64,000 nucleotides of DNA from Romanomermis culicivorax (GCA_963922205.1 CAWUHX010000161.1:744001-808000), one strand, 5' to 3'; counted from the stretch's first letter, positions 51,248-63,170 are shown. Notes: generated by a model not told the origin, from the letters alone. Made by a program: numbers and translations.

Positions 51248-51766
51248 ATATGCTCACTAAGCATTTGGGATGAAGCGCGTAGTCCTCTTTTGATTGGCCT
51301 AAATTGCCGCCCCTTGTTGATTGGTCAAAATTGTTTAGATGTCCAAAATGCATTATATGCGTTTTAAAAGGGAAATACTGTAAATTTTCCAGCGCTTCGC
51401 GCGGAATTTCAAATCAGGTATTACTTGAAAATGAAGTTTCTGTGGGCTAAATTTTATAAGTCGGTTCCCGGCCTTCAGCCTAATTATTGCATATGAGTTG
51501 TTTGTTAATTTTGAGCATGGATTTCTGTGCCTTGTGAGTAGACATTTATTTTTCCTTTAAAATTTTCCTCAGGCTTAGGCTTAGGGTACAGCAGCTGCGC
51601 CCAAAGGGCGCAGTGCTGTTGAGGCTCTTCCAAATGAAGTTAGTTAAAACCAATAATACGCACATACTGTAAAGTAAATAATGTGTTGGCGTGAGGGGGT
51701 GGGACTTGATTTTCAACCAATCAGAAGAGGGCTACGCGCTTCGTCCTTAATGCTTAGTATATGCTC
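51248..51766. mobile_element. Inverted-repeat element U
   Basis: About 520 bp with roughly 50-bp inverted ends (CACTAAGCATTTGGGATGAA and its diverged counterpart ending TTCGTCCTTAATGCTTAG). It contains a CCAGCGCTTCGCGCGG hairpin at about 51388, a TTAGGC pair near 51580 and a GCGCCCAAAGGGCGC palindrome near 51598. Confidence 0.7.
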
Positions 51767-52510
51767 ACACTGACTGATGCGAAAAACGGAAGATGACCAA
51801 TATTCAGTAATTATCATTCCTAGTGCTGTAGGGTGCCTCCTAACTTCAATACACCCCGTAGAAAACGTGCACCTGGTCGATCACTGTTCACCCTCGCCTA
51901 TAGGTTCAAAGAAAGCTGGAAAACACATAATTTTCTATCGGAAAATGGTCGAAATGTTAATTTTGCGCAACGTTTTATAACTATTCTATTCGAAAATATG
52001 CACCCAAATCTAATCAAGTTATTTGTGTCATTTTTTTGTGGCTATATTGTAGAGATGCATCGGGCACCCGAACTCGAAACAAGACCCGAAGTTACCCAAC
52101 CCTTTTTCTGAACCCGGACCCGATATTTTTAAGATATGCTACCCGATTCATCTCTAATAGATTGTGAAGTCAGTCTTATTTTGAGTGCTGAAACTCATTT
52201 TATCATCTTATCTGCACTGCATAGAAATTTGGTATTCATCCGAGAACCCAAAATCAATATGATGGTCAGAATAAGTTTCTGTTGCTAATAATTAGCATAA
52301 GTCTCGGCGGGTCACTAAGTGGGGGTGTGTAGATTTGTTCGGGAATAACGCTTCTGTGCAAAACAGTAATATAGTACATATTCGTCATAAAACAATTTTC
52401 GGCGTTGTTATCAGGCTCGGAAATGTTCCATCAAATTAGTTTATTGAATTACGCCGTAATTTAAACTACATCTCCTTTTTTCTCTAGGAAGACTGCCTGA
52501 CATTTAGAAC
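51767..52510 (+). promoter_or_regulatory. KIF23 upstream region
   Basis: About 740 bp with no gene or clear repeat. A strong acceptor-like CTCCTTTTTTCTCTAG ends at 52487, 23 bp before the start codon, so a 5' UTR exon or spliced-leader site may lie here. The promoter itself is not recognisable. Confidence 0.4.
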
Positions 52511-55500
52511 ATGGCGTTCAAGCAGATGAAGTAAGTCAGTTTTGCGCGTTGCAGGTCTCACTTGAACCTATCAGTTTCAAATTGAAATGATTTGAAATTA
52601 CCACTCGAAACATTAAGGCCCGCATTTTTCAGTAATCATGATTTTAAAACTTGGATATTTTTGTACCAAAAATATGTAAGCTTATAACAAACTGGAACAA
52701 TTTGATATCGTCTATAATTTTGGTTAGCTTGCGTATAGTCAGTTTGTAGTGATATAACCTTGGAGAAAACGTAAGATCATTGGCCGATTTTTTTACCTTA
52801 ACTACCGGCATATTTTTTCGGAATTTTAGCCTCTTATCGATTGAAATTAATAGTGTTACTGTGTCTTGTTCTTAGATACAAGGCGCCCCTAAAGTTTGCT
52901 GGTAGTCGAGAGCAATTATCAATGGATCCAGTCGAAGTAGGTTATATTTTATATTTTACGAGAGATAACTCGTAGAAATACTTTTCAAGGTCTACTGCCG
53001 AGTGAAGCCGTTAACTGACAATAGCTCAGATATATGCGTCAAAGTGCTCGACGAGCAGACCTTGCAAATAACGGAACCGACGAACCCTAATCGGCCAATG
53101 ACGTCTAGCCAATATGAAGAAAATATCAAGATGGTAAAACTTATGTTCTTCACTGAAGGTCTGTTCGTCATTCCCATTTCTGTAAAACCTCGGGTCGATT
53201 GGAGGAGTGAACCTAAAATTTCCAACTTTTGAAAGAATTATTCACGTTTTTGATATTTTTCGACCGAACATGATCTTGGAGTTTTAGTCTTCGTTTTTCA
53301 GCTCCGCGCATTTTCAATATTTTTGTAGACGCAGGCTAAATTTACTCATCTTTTCGACATGGAATCAACGCAGGAAGAAGTTTTCAATCGTGTAGCTTAT
53401 GAATTATGTGAGGATCTGGTAAAAGGTTCCAACGGTAAGAACTACGGTAGTTTGGGACGTTAATAAGTTCAGAACTGCTTAGTTCTAATTTATTCTGGCT
53501 TAAAACGAGCTCCGAAAAAGTTATAATGTAATTTTTCGATTCTATCAAATGAAGAATTTTATATCTCGTGGTTATGCCTCGTCACTTGTAACTTAATTTT
53601 ATAGGTCTTCTATTCACTTACGGAATTACAGGATCTGGAAAAACTTACACAATGTCGGGTATAAAAGCCGAGCCAGGAATCTTACCGCGTTGTTTAGACT
53701 TAATTTTTAATAGCATATCGCCGTATTTAATTGAACCAATGGTAAGCAACTCGTGCTCGTTTCAGAAGTAAATTTTCGGACCACAACTATTGATTCAAAA
53801 ATAATTATCAGTCACAAGTTATGAGAATTTTACCACCTGTCACTCTCTGAAATGGGAATTCAGAAAGTCTAGCTATCGGACCTTTCAGACCAGACCCATG
53901 ATTTCCTTTCCGCATGTTAATTTGAACTTTTTATATGCGAGAAATCTCATCTATTCGGATTAGAAGTCAATTCATAGAGTGAATTATCGTATAAATAGGT
54001 GGAATTAAGGACTTAGAAATTTTTGATTGATTCTTTAGGTATTCATTCCGGACAAAATGAACAAATTCGATGTGCGTCTCAAATGCATCGCCTCTTTGGA
54101 AAGGGCTAAACAAAATTTACTGCCAATCGGTTGTTTACGAAACCGTCGCTTTAATAAGAAGTAGTATAATTGGATAATTTTCTTATCATCTCAAAGTGTT
54201 TCATTCGGTCAATACTAGTAGAAACTTGGCGAACGATGATTGGGACTTGAACTCACGCAACAATAATAACAACGTGATCAAAATTCCAATCTCGAAATTT
54301 GACGAAGACTGCGCTTTTGCTGTCTTTGTTTCCTACGTCGAAATATACAACGATTACATTTATGATTTATTGGATCAAACTGATCAAAAGAAGTATGCTA
54401 AGTGATATTTGTCGTACAGGATCTCTAAATTGATTGAAAAAGACTGGCATTTTATAAGTCGCGTTTAAAAAATTCACGTCTTATTCCTTGTTATTTTTTA
54501 ATTCAGTGGATCGAAAAAATTACGGGAAGACATCAATCGATTTACATACGTTAGTGGAGTTACGGAACGAGAAGTTCGAAATACACAAGAAGCTTTGGAC
54601 GTGCTCGAAGAGGGTATGAAAGTTCTCGAAAAATTTATACTACACGTTTTAATTAAAAGGATGCGTATTTTTTGATTACTCTTCGTGGAAATGATTTTTA
54701 GGTTTGTGAGTTGTTGGTGGTTGTTATAATGGCTGAATATGTCTTTTGCAAAGCAAAGTTGCTATCAATTCATTTCTATCCAAAATTATAATTCAAAAGA
54801 CAATTATTTCGTTTTAGGTCGCAAAAATAGACGCCAAGCTTCTACAGCCTTAAATGCAGAGAGTTCTCGCTCCCATAGCGTTTTTAACATTAGATTAGTG
54901 AAAGCGGCATTGGATGAAGGCGGATCAGAAGTCCTGCAAGTATATTATTCACATGTCAATATTTGCAAACAAAATCTTGGAGGCCGAATTTTCTCTAATG
55001 AGATACGTAATAAATGTTTGGTTTCCCAACATTTGCCATTTGTAGGACAAATCAAGAATATGGGTTTCGCAGCTATCTTTAGTTGACTTGGCTGGCAGCG
55101 AAAGGAGCAGTCGAACGGGTAATACGGGAAATCGGCTCGTTGAAACAGGCAGACATTTAGTGGTTATTATTGTTCTTGTTAAGGATTAAACATGCAATTT
55201 TTTAGGAAATATCAATTCGTCGCTGATGTTTTTGCGCGAATGTCTTAAAGCCTTGAGGGAAAAACAAAAGAACGGCAGCAAGAAAGTACATACATAACTG
55301 TGATACAGTACAGATTTGTGCAATACAGTGTTCTGAAATGTGTATGTTAACAGGTTGTAGTGAATCCAAAGTTGTTATCTGACTTTCTTTGTTGACTTTA
55401 TCGATACTCTGAGGTTCTCTTCGTTGAAATGAAATTTAGTCCATATTTCAGACTGTCGTTTCTTACCGCAGTTGTACGTTAACAAATTTATTTAAAAATT

Positions 55501-58079
55501 ATTTTGACGGCGAAGGTAAAGTCCGCATGATCGTATGTATTAATCCGTCTTCTATCGATTACGACGAAAATATGGTAAATCATTCATTTTAATGTATTGA
55601 TTTTGTAAGTATAATTGTTTCTTCGATATTAGGATGTTTTGTCGTTCGCTGAAATGACGAAAGATGTTCGCATTTTGCCTTCGGCGGCCAATCCGTCTTC
55701 TCAAACCGATTGGTTAACGCCTGGTCGAAAAAGAGCGGCCCAAATTATCACTGAAGTACGTTTGTTGCGGTTTAGATCATAAAAGTTCACGCTTTTACTT
55801 TTTGTGCTTTAAAACTATTTCTGATTATGCATTCGAATTTGTATAAAGTAGGCCACATTTTTGCTGAATTGTTGATCCACGAGCGCACTTATTCTGATGT
55901 GAAAATACATGCAACCAGGCTTTTTTGGTTTGAAAACCAGGAGCCAAATAGCTCCTAGGTCTAAATTTTTTGGGACCAAATTGAAATTTTGGGAGCGAAA
56001 AATGTTTAATTGAATATCGAAAAATGGTCTTGTAACACACCGTGGAACGTATATAATTAAATTATTTGGATATTCATTCAGTTGGTACGTGGTCAAAAAA
56101 TTACTGTTCAAAATTGTATGTCCAACTAGCGTTTTTCGGTTACAGGCTTCTTTCTACATGTACAGAGATCGGCCAAGAAATCTTTGTGCAAAGAAAATTT
56201 TTTGATGCAAAAAAACACGATATTTCGTTTATTTTCGCACAAACCTTCTTCCAAAATAGCATTTGAATTCATTTCCTTCTGGCGCAAAAGTATGAGGTTT
56301 TGAATGCAGCTTCTGTTGTTTCCTCTATCTTTCCGGCGCTACGCAACGAAAATTTATTTAGATTCTGACACTCTAAAATGCTGGAAAATCAATTTAAAGA
56401 TAACTTTTCAGGTGAAAGCTGAAATGGAAAGAGAAATCAGCCGACAAGTTCAGGAATCGCAAGTATTAAATACGATTTTCCCCGATCGTCCGGCGTTCTA
56501 CACATCGGTTAAATCTTTGGGCGACATGACAAATCCACCGCAACTGTCTAACCTGAAAGAAGAACAAGCCTTAGCACGATTTAAACAATATTACGACGCC
56601 AAACTGAAATTACGCCAAGAATTGTTATCTAAACAGCAAAGTAGCGGTGAGGGGGCGAAAAATATCAATTAGAGTACCCCAATGTTGGTCAGCTGCAAAA
56701 TTCATAAAAATTATACTTTCATCTTTATGGTGCTGCATTTGGAATTTTCGAGAAGTTATCTTCCGTTTTTCTTGTAGTTGTCGCTTTCGAAGAAGCGCTC
56801 CGAAAGTATGTTTTCGATAGCGAATGTTTACGCAAAAAACACGAAGATTGCGAACGATACATGCGTGAAACCGATCTTGAAAACCAACAGCTGAAATCAG
56901 AAAATATTAAATTAAAACAACAAATAAGCTCGTTGGATCACCGTTTGAAGAAATCCGAGCGTGATACACGATTCTATCAAAATCAAGTAATAATTCTCAT
57001 CAAAACCTTTGTTGGGGTAACGACACATCCTCCCCGGATCAGTAATCATGAAACTTGAATAATCTCTGAATTTTCGTGAAAAAATTTCGAACCGTTAGTT
57101 TCACGATAAGCAATCTGTACATAGGATTATTTCACTAGGTCTCAACAAAAGCAGCGTTACGAAGGACATGAGAGGTCCCCAAGGTCAGATTTTTCAGGTA
57201 GGGGTAAATTTGAAAGTTTTCGGGAGGTAGTGTAGCTAAATATCCACTAAACACTTCATTTTGCCTCAAAATTAGGCATCCAGTGATGAATTTTTAGGAC
57301 TTTAGGTAGGGGGGATACCCTCCTCATACCGCTCCCTAGTAGGTTGTCTGGAGCACATAAGGAATTATATGCTTCGTAATGAAGGAAATTTCAATCTTAT
57401 AAGGTAGACCCAAAGAAAAATCACAGAGCGCTTGTACATTCGTCTACGACTTTCCCTAAATCATATTGTTTAAACCATAAAAACTTCTCAGACAAGTTTT
57501 TTGATTTTCAATATATTCATTGGAACAACTCATTTCATCGGAAAAGCCACGCAGTACTGTATGTATGTCTTTTAGATTTTTCTCGTTGATTATCCTAGAA
57601 ATTAATTATTTATCCAACATTTTTTGCACCTTGTCCTTTGCTTCACAGGAAGAAGCTATCAGGAAAGGCGAAAATAAGTTACGGGCTGTCAAAGAAATCG
57701 TCAGCCGAATGCCTGGCCAAGTTAGTGTTGCGAAAAAACGCGGTCCGTCGCCACCTCCGAAACCATTTCGCCAAAAGGTAGGGATCGATCAAGTTTCTGG
57801 TGTTATGAGTTTCGAACTTTGGTATTTTGGGCGAAAATCTTGGTATGCATCCCTCAACTTCTTTTTTAGGATATGAATCACAATTTACGCAAACATCGTC
57901 GTTCACAGTCGATCGGCGATCTCTTGAACGAAAACCAGCCGCCGATTAATCGTCAAGTTCCAAGTTCCGCCAGTAAATCCATTCTGGCGCATTCGCAGAT
58001 TACACCATATTGTCCAGGCAAAAGCAGGCATACGAAGCATGAGGTTCATAAAATATTTTCCTTTTCTTGTATAGATTAA
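52511..58079 (+). CDS. KIF23: KIF23/MKLP1-like mitotic kinesin
   Basis: Seventeen exons: 52511-52530, 52876-52936, 52990-53133, 53329-53434, 53605-53741, 54039-54160, 54219-54392, 54507-54613, 54818-54939, 55046-55148, 55206-55285, 55452-55574, 55633-55755, 56412-56646, 56778-56986, 57649-57777, 57870-58079. The product is about 734 residues. Motor signatures: [11 protein letters not shown]-loop [18 protein letters not shown] (switch I) and VDLAGSER (switch II). Then come [20 protein letters not shown] and LTPGRK, both typical of MKLP1, a stalk coiled coil (exon 15) and the [12 protein letters not shown] motif seen in the KIF23 tail. In the family it pairs with a RhoGAP as centralspindlin for cytokinesis. 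Oddities: intron 10 starts GC; exon 7 has tandem acceptors (54219 or 54222); YRDSKLT reads YRSCTLT. The stalk is short and further 3' exons cannot be excluded. Confidence 0.93.
55756..56411 (+). other. KIF23 intron 13 with a decayed repeat
   Basis: 656-bp intron. Near 56328 it has a decayed hairpin (TTTCCGGCGCTACGCAACG) in the same AT-rich setting as repeat family J, so an old repeat fragment probably enlarged it. Confidence 0.5.
56987..57648 (+). other. KIF23 intron 15
   Basis: 662-bp intron. At 57170-57330 it resembles 27955-28080 (CCAAGGTC..ATTT.AGGTAGGGG), a short dispersed repeat. A stretch at 57492-57558 looks exon-like at its edges but does not fit the reading frame. Confidence 0.5.
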
Positions 58080-58662
58080 TGTGTTTAGCTCACTATGACG
58101 CGAATAGTCGAGAAAGTAAGAAAGTTTACTGCATAGCCTGAGATACACGTTCACCCACCGCACAGCTAAAGTATTGAAAGAATCATTGTTGCGCAGTTGA
58201 TTTGATCTTTTTACTGAGACTAAACAGGGTTCATACACAACCAGTGAATCTCAGGGGATTTTTTGGGCATCTGGGAAACCTGGAAAAATAGGGGATTTCG
58301 GATGAAGTTGAAAAACAATTGCATAAGTCATCTGAATTTGTGTAATCAACTGAAGAAAAAGTCTAATTTTTCGGCGGTCCGCGCCTAATTAAGGTTATTT
58401 AGTTTTCTATTCCTACTAGAGACATTTTTCTTGTACGCCTCTATCTGTACCCAGCAAGCAGAAGTAAATAATAATGAGTTAACATATCAGCTGTCCTTTT
58501 ATATGCTGAGGATGAATTTTTCTGTGTTCGGATACTGTGTTGTAGCTGCTAACACTGATGTCGTAACGTTTCTTCCTGCCGCGATTGGTCGACTGAAGCC
58601 ATAAAATCAATTTGTTTGAGTTAACGAGCTCAAAGTTACTGAAAAGTTAGGTGCTACATTAT
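58080..58662 (+). other. Downstream of KIF23
   Basis: AT-rich sequence with a decayed CGGCGGTCCGCGCC hairpin near 58369. No further kinesin exon was recognised here, and no clear AATAAA stands close to the stop. Confidence 0.4.
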
Positions 58663-59961
58663 GGAGTATTCTCATGTGAGCGATTCCCAAGTGAGCAGTT
58701 CTCAAGTGAGCGATTACCAATTGAGTGGTTTCCATGTGAGCGATTACCAATTGAGCGAATTCCGAATTAGGCGATTCCAAACCAGCGATCAAAAATATAA
58801 TAACAGTTTCTTCACATTTTCCTTCTTTCCCTTATATTTTCCTTTGTATATATTTCTTTTTTATTTCGTTCTGTGTGTTGTTCATGTTTTCGTTTATGTA
58901 TGTTTTTCGGTTTCGTCTTTTGTCTGTGCCTTCTTGTTTCATTTTCTTCCTTCTTGTCATCTAATTTTTTCTTTTTTTGTTCATGATACAATACGTTACA
59001 AGTTCTTATTTTAAATAACCGTAGTCTTCCGTACATACCTGTACTTGGGGGGGGACCCCCCCCAACTTGGCCAACCCTGTACCCAAAATCATTTCCCCCC
59101 CCCCCCAACCCCCTCCCCAGTTTGGAAAAAATTAAAACAATTTTCAAAAAAGTGTATGTTTTTTGGCCTTTTTTGGGAAAAATTTCGACTTTTTCCTAAC
59201 CCTCCCCCCCAAAATTTCGGATTTACCCCCCAACTGGTCGGAGGTCTTACAGGTATGCTTCCGTATACTTCTTGTACAGTTCGGCATGCTTGAGTCTTCC
59301 GTCGTTGTAAGTGTGAAAATATAAACAAAAGAATGTTGGAAGAAACAAAACATCAAGAGAAAGGAAACGAAAAAAACAAAAATTAGAAAGAGAAAAAGTG
59401 ACAAGAAAGAAGAAGCAAGATAGAGAAAGCAGTAGGAAAAAAATAATGTTAAAAAAGAACAAAAGGAAAAGAATCAGGAGAACAGAACAATACAAAGATA
59501 AAGAAGTTAAAGCAAAAACCAAGACGAAAAGTAAGTAAGAACGAAGAAAAAATCACAAAGGATAAAATTAAATAGGAAATAGAGCATGCCGAATTGTATA
59601 AGAATTATATGGGAGACAATGCTTATTAAAAATGACAACTTGTAATGTATTGTTTTATGAGCAAAAAAGAAAAAAGCAGATGACAAGAAAAAAGAAAATG
59701 AAAGAAAGCAGAGACAAAAAATAACAATTTTCGAAATGTTGTTTGCGATTGGTTATAATAAGAGTTCATTGTTGGCTATTATTTTCCCTACAGACAAAAA
59801 AAGACAAAAGATCAAAATGCAGAAACACGCATAAGCAACACACTGAACAAAAGAAATCAGAAATATATGCAAAGAAAAATATAAGGGAAAGAAGGAAAAT
59901 GTGAAGAAGTGTTATCAGATTCTCTATCGCTCGTTTGGAATCGCTCAGTTGGGAATAGACC
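58663..59961. mobile_element. Fold-back element with minisatellite ends (AAGTGAGCGATTC)
   Basis: 1299 bp between CTACATTAT duplications (58654-58662 and 59962-59970). The ends GGAGTATTCTCATGTGAGCG and, inverted, GGTCTATTCCCAACTGAGCG are clearly related. A roughly 16-bp array of CAAGTGAGCGATTC fills 58670-58790, with a short inverted counterpart at 59925-59955. Next inward come pyrimidine-rich (58800-59030) and purine-rich (59330-59900) arms that are inverted copies, for example TTCTTCACATTTTCCTTC. The interior shares GTTGTTTGCGATTGGT with the element at 10474. MITE X copy 4 is inserted in it. Confidence 0.9.
59034..59257. mobile_element. G-tract MITE (family X), copy 4
   Basis: 224 bp, perfect duplication CTTCCGTA (59026-59033 and 59258-59265), perfect ends CATACCTGTA and TACAGGTATG. 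This copy fixes the family's boundaries. C runs reach 13. Confidence 0.95.
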
Positions 59962-60129
59962 CTACATTATTACACAAAGTTTCAAGAAAAGTTGCAGTAG
60001 TATTGTAGTTGACCGAGTGTATTATCACTTAATATGCGACTTCTTTTTACCTCTTTGCAAACAACATTAAAAATATCCGTATATTCGAAGGTGCAAAAAG
60101 CACTGATATCTGGATATGGAAATTTTTTT

Positions 60130-61340
60130 GGCGCACATCAGTACTGTTTAGGTAACAAATTTTCTGCACATTCAGTTTAAAATGTAAATTTTCATTATGT
60201 TGTCTCCAGTGTTTTTTTTTGCACAGTGCAAAATTTTTTCCGCTCGTGCAAAACTTTTTTTTCAGGTTTTTTGCACCATGCAAAAAAGTATTTATCAATT
60301 GTGGAAAAAAATTTGGTGTTTCCATATAGAAAAGGTACATTTTGGTGCATTTTAGTAGACCCAAATTTCAAAATTTTCCGGCGCTTCGCGCCGGTTATAA
60401 CTTTAATAATCATTATTATTTATTTTCAAGCTCAGGGGCGACTTTTAGCATATCTACCTTCACTTATCAATAATTTTTAATAGTTTTCATCGTCTTAAAC
60501 GTATTATTTCATGTATAATTGGTGGCGATCTTCAATTATCATTATATTTAATGAAGGAAGATCCCATTTTTCTTTCCTACATTTTTTGAGAAAGATCAAC
60601 ACATCAACTTGGTGCATTTTAGAAGGTAATAATCTCAAAATTTTCCGGCGCTTCGCGCCGGTTATAACTAATAATCATTATTATGTATTACATAGCTCAG
60701 ACGCGGCTTTCAGAATGTCTACCTTCACCTATCATATAATGTATAATAGTTTTCATCATCCCAAACATATTATCTCATGTTGTACAAAAAAAACCCTGTT
60801 TATAGTACAAAAAAATTTTTCGGCGTGCAAAACTTTTTTGGTGATTTTTTTGCACCGTGCAAAAGAGCTCGTGCAAAAAAAAAACACTGGTTGTCTCATC
60901 ATATTATTGGATTGTACCTAAAATTTGCCAATAAGAAAATGAATTGAACAAAAAAATCGGCGATCTTTAATTTGGCCATCACAGAATACAGATTTCACTT
61001 AGTCTACGCTGCTTACTATAGCAAGTTTTTTGGGAACTTTGCTTAACTATATTTGTTTCTTCTTTTAATGAATATTTTTTATCAATGATGTATTTTGAAA
61101 TTCACGAATTCATTTTTCTACCATCACACATGGGTTCTAAAGTAAGATACAAGGTGCTAAGTTACGACCGGTGCTAAGTTGTGATACAATCGACTGGACA
61201 TACCAGGTACAGGCACTGTTTTTCTCTCATTTACACTTGTCAAAAAAAGATTTGAGCTCTTCCCACAAATGTGGAAGAGAAAGATCAAAAAGCTGTAAAA
61301 TCTCGGAATTTTATAGCGCTCTGCGCCGGTTTTTAACATA
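60130..61340 (+). repeat. Repeat family J, copy 2, interrupted by element K
   Basis: Matches 42930-43510 (TATTGGATTGTAC, GCCATCACA, then CTAAGTTACGACCGGTGCTAAGTTGTGATACAATCGAC-type blocks). It ends with an AGCGCTCTGCGCCGG hairpin near 61316. The copy in PCNA intron 6 lacks element K. Confidence 0.7.
60207..60889. mobile_element. hAT-like non-autonomous element K
   Basis: 683 bp with perfect 8-bp duplication GTTGTCTC (60199-60206 and 60890-60897). The ends are CAGTGTTTTTTTTTGCAC and GTGCAAAAAAAAAACACTG. The interior holds two copies of a roughly 190-bp block, each with the perfect hairpin CCGGCGCTTCGCGCCGG (60378-60394 and 60645-60661). CAGTG ends plus 8-bp duplications are typical of hAT. 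Confidence 0.93.
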
Positions 61341-62036
61341 TGTGCTCTAAGAAACTCAAGAACCGTTTCTCAATCGTACTGTTTTAGTGCATCTGTAATG
61401 TTCACCAACAATTGGTACTCAACGTTTTTCAAGAGTTAGTCTCTGATTTTAACTTTTCTGATGATTTTATTCTCATTTTTCCTCTGTTGATTATTCTATT
61501 ATCATCAGTAATGACATCAGAAACCATTTTAGAAGATTAGTTTTCAATTTTTCTGAACAGCTAGATTTTGAACGGTATTCATTCGCTCTGCTTTTCATTA
61601 ATTTGATTCAAATGGAATTATAGATACTTTCCAACTTCCACACACCATATTTTTGTTGTAAAATGTCATTTTAAAAAAAGTTAACACAAGTCGATTTTTT
61701 AAAATTTATAGGGCCATATATTTGAACTCTCCAAACACAAAGCTTTTTTCATTTTTTCTCGACAGGCCAATTGGCTCCTAGACGGTAAAAAACAGTTTTT
61801 CAACAAATTTATTCAAGAACACTCTTCAAAATCGCATTAGAAGTCCACATTACAGATCTATCATTTTGAATACATTCTTAATCGCACACAGGATAATAAG
61901 GCTCACATATTAGGTCAGTCATTATTCAAATCAATCATCATGGTTTTTTGGGCACTTATGCACTTCATGGCCTATCGAATTTTTTCCAAGTTTTTTACGC
62001 ATAGGTTGCATGATTTACACACACTAGTACCTGTAA
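61341..62036. other. Intergenic, nothing recognised
   Basis: About 700 bp of AT-rich sequence between repeat J and the next Harbinger-like element. No gene, repeat or RNA was recognised. Confidence 0.45.
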
Positions 62037-62397
62037 AGGCCTTGTCATACTTCACCGCGCGGTACCACCTTTAAAGTATTGGTAATTTTTGCGGCACCGC
62101 GCGGCGCCGCCATCAAGTTTCAACTGAACCAAAATTTTCGAACAAGTTATGTGTTCTAAAGTTGCAACATACTGTTATAACATAATTGTTGCATACTGTG
62201 ACATCTATACATGTAGTTGAATCATATTTTTCACTTGAATGTTGAATTCTGACACTTGTCAAATTATTTTACCAAATTGATTACTTAATTTTCAATGAAG
62301 ATTTACTAAGAAGTTGATCACTCAATTTGCAATGAAGACATTTATGTGTAAAAATTATGAATATGCAAAGTAGGTGTAAACATGTTCCTACAGCAAG

Positions 62398-62744
62398 GGT
62401 TTTAGGAAAATTCGTCCCCGGGAAAATTTGTCCCCAAACTATTCGTCCCTGGGAATATTTGTCCCCGAACAATTGGTTCCTTCGTCCCCAAAATTTTTTA
62501 AGGAAAAAAATGTGAAAAATGCTATCCATTCAATTAAATTTTAAATCAAATTTTAAGTCGAATTTCAAATCAAATTTTAAACTAAATTTTAAATCAAATT
62601 TTGAACTAAATTTTAAATTAAATATTAAATTAAACTATAAAAAAGTTTAATTAAACATTAAAAATTTAATTTAAAAAATTAATTGAATTTTCCCAGGGAC
62701 AAATTGTTTGAGGACGAATTGTCAGGGACGAAGTTTCCGTATCC
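62398..62744. mobile_element. Inverted-repeat element R (GTCCCC-rich ends)
   Basis: 347 bp between CTACAGCAAG duplications (62388-62397 and 62745-62754). The ends GGTTTTAGGAAAATTCGTCC and, inverted, GGATACGGAAACTTCGTCC contain repeated ATTCGTCCC units. The middle (62530-62640) is a roughly 13-bp tandem repeat of the AAATTTTAAATCA type. The superfamily is uncertain; a duplication of 8-10 bp would fit hAT or Mutator-like elements. Confidence 0.8.
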
Positions 62745-62814
62745 CTACAGCAAGTGTACTCGCACATTTCGATTGTGTCTTTATTCCCCCAACGCCCCTT
62801 TTCCGCATTGATTC

Positions 62815-63170
62815 CCTGTTTAGCTTGTTGATTCTCTGATTCAATCGTTGTTTGGTTGATTGGCTAATTCCTTGATTGGTGGGCTGATTTCCTGACGCAA
62901 TGGTTGGTTGACTGATTGATTGCTTGCTTTCCTAGTTAGTGGTTAGTTGGTTGTTCATCATATTCTCCGTTTGGTTCATTGGCTCTCTGATTTTCTGGTT
63001 AATTTACTGGTTGGTTGGTTAATCGATGTTCTTGCTGGTTAGTCGGTTCCCTGATCTGCTGGTTGGTTGATTACCTGATTGCTTGGTTGCTTGATGGATT
63101 ATTCCATAAAAAGTTGGTTGGTTGGCTTATTTCTTGGTTAATTATCTAGTTTTTAGTGGTTGATGGTCTA
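62815..63170 (+). repeat. GGTTGATTG-type simple repeat
   Basis: Irregular tandem repeat of GGTTGATTG, GGTTGGTTG and CTGATTC units over about 350 bp. No coding sense. Confidence 0.8.

Noticed and set aside
57492-57558. Additional KIF23 exon (between AG at 57491 and GT at 57559)
   Set aside because: Its 67 bp would break the frame between exons ending 56986 and starting 57649, and the useful frame has a stop at 57502. The direct joint gives a sensible protein.
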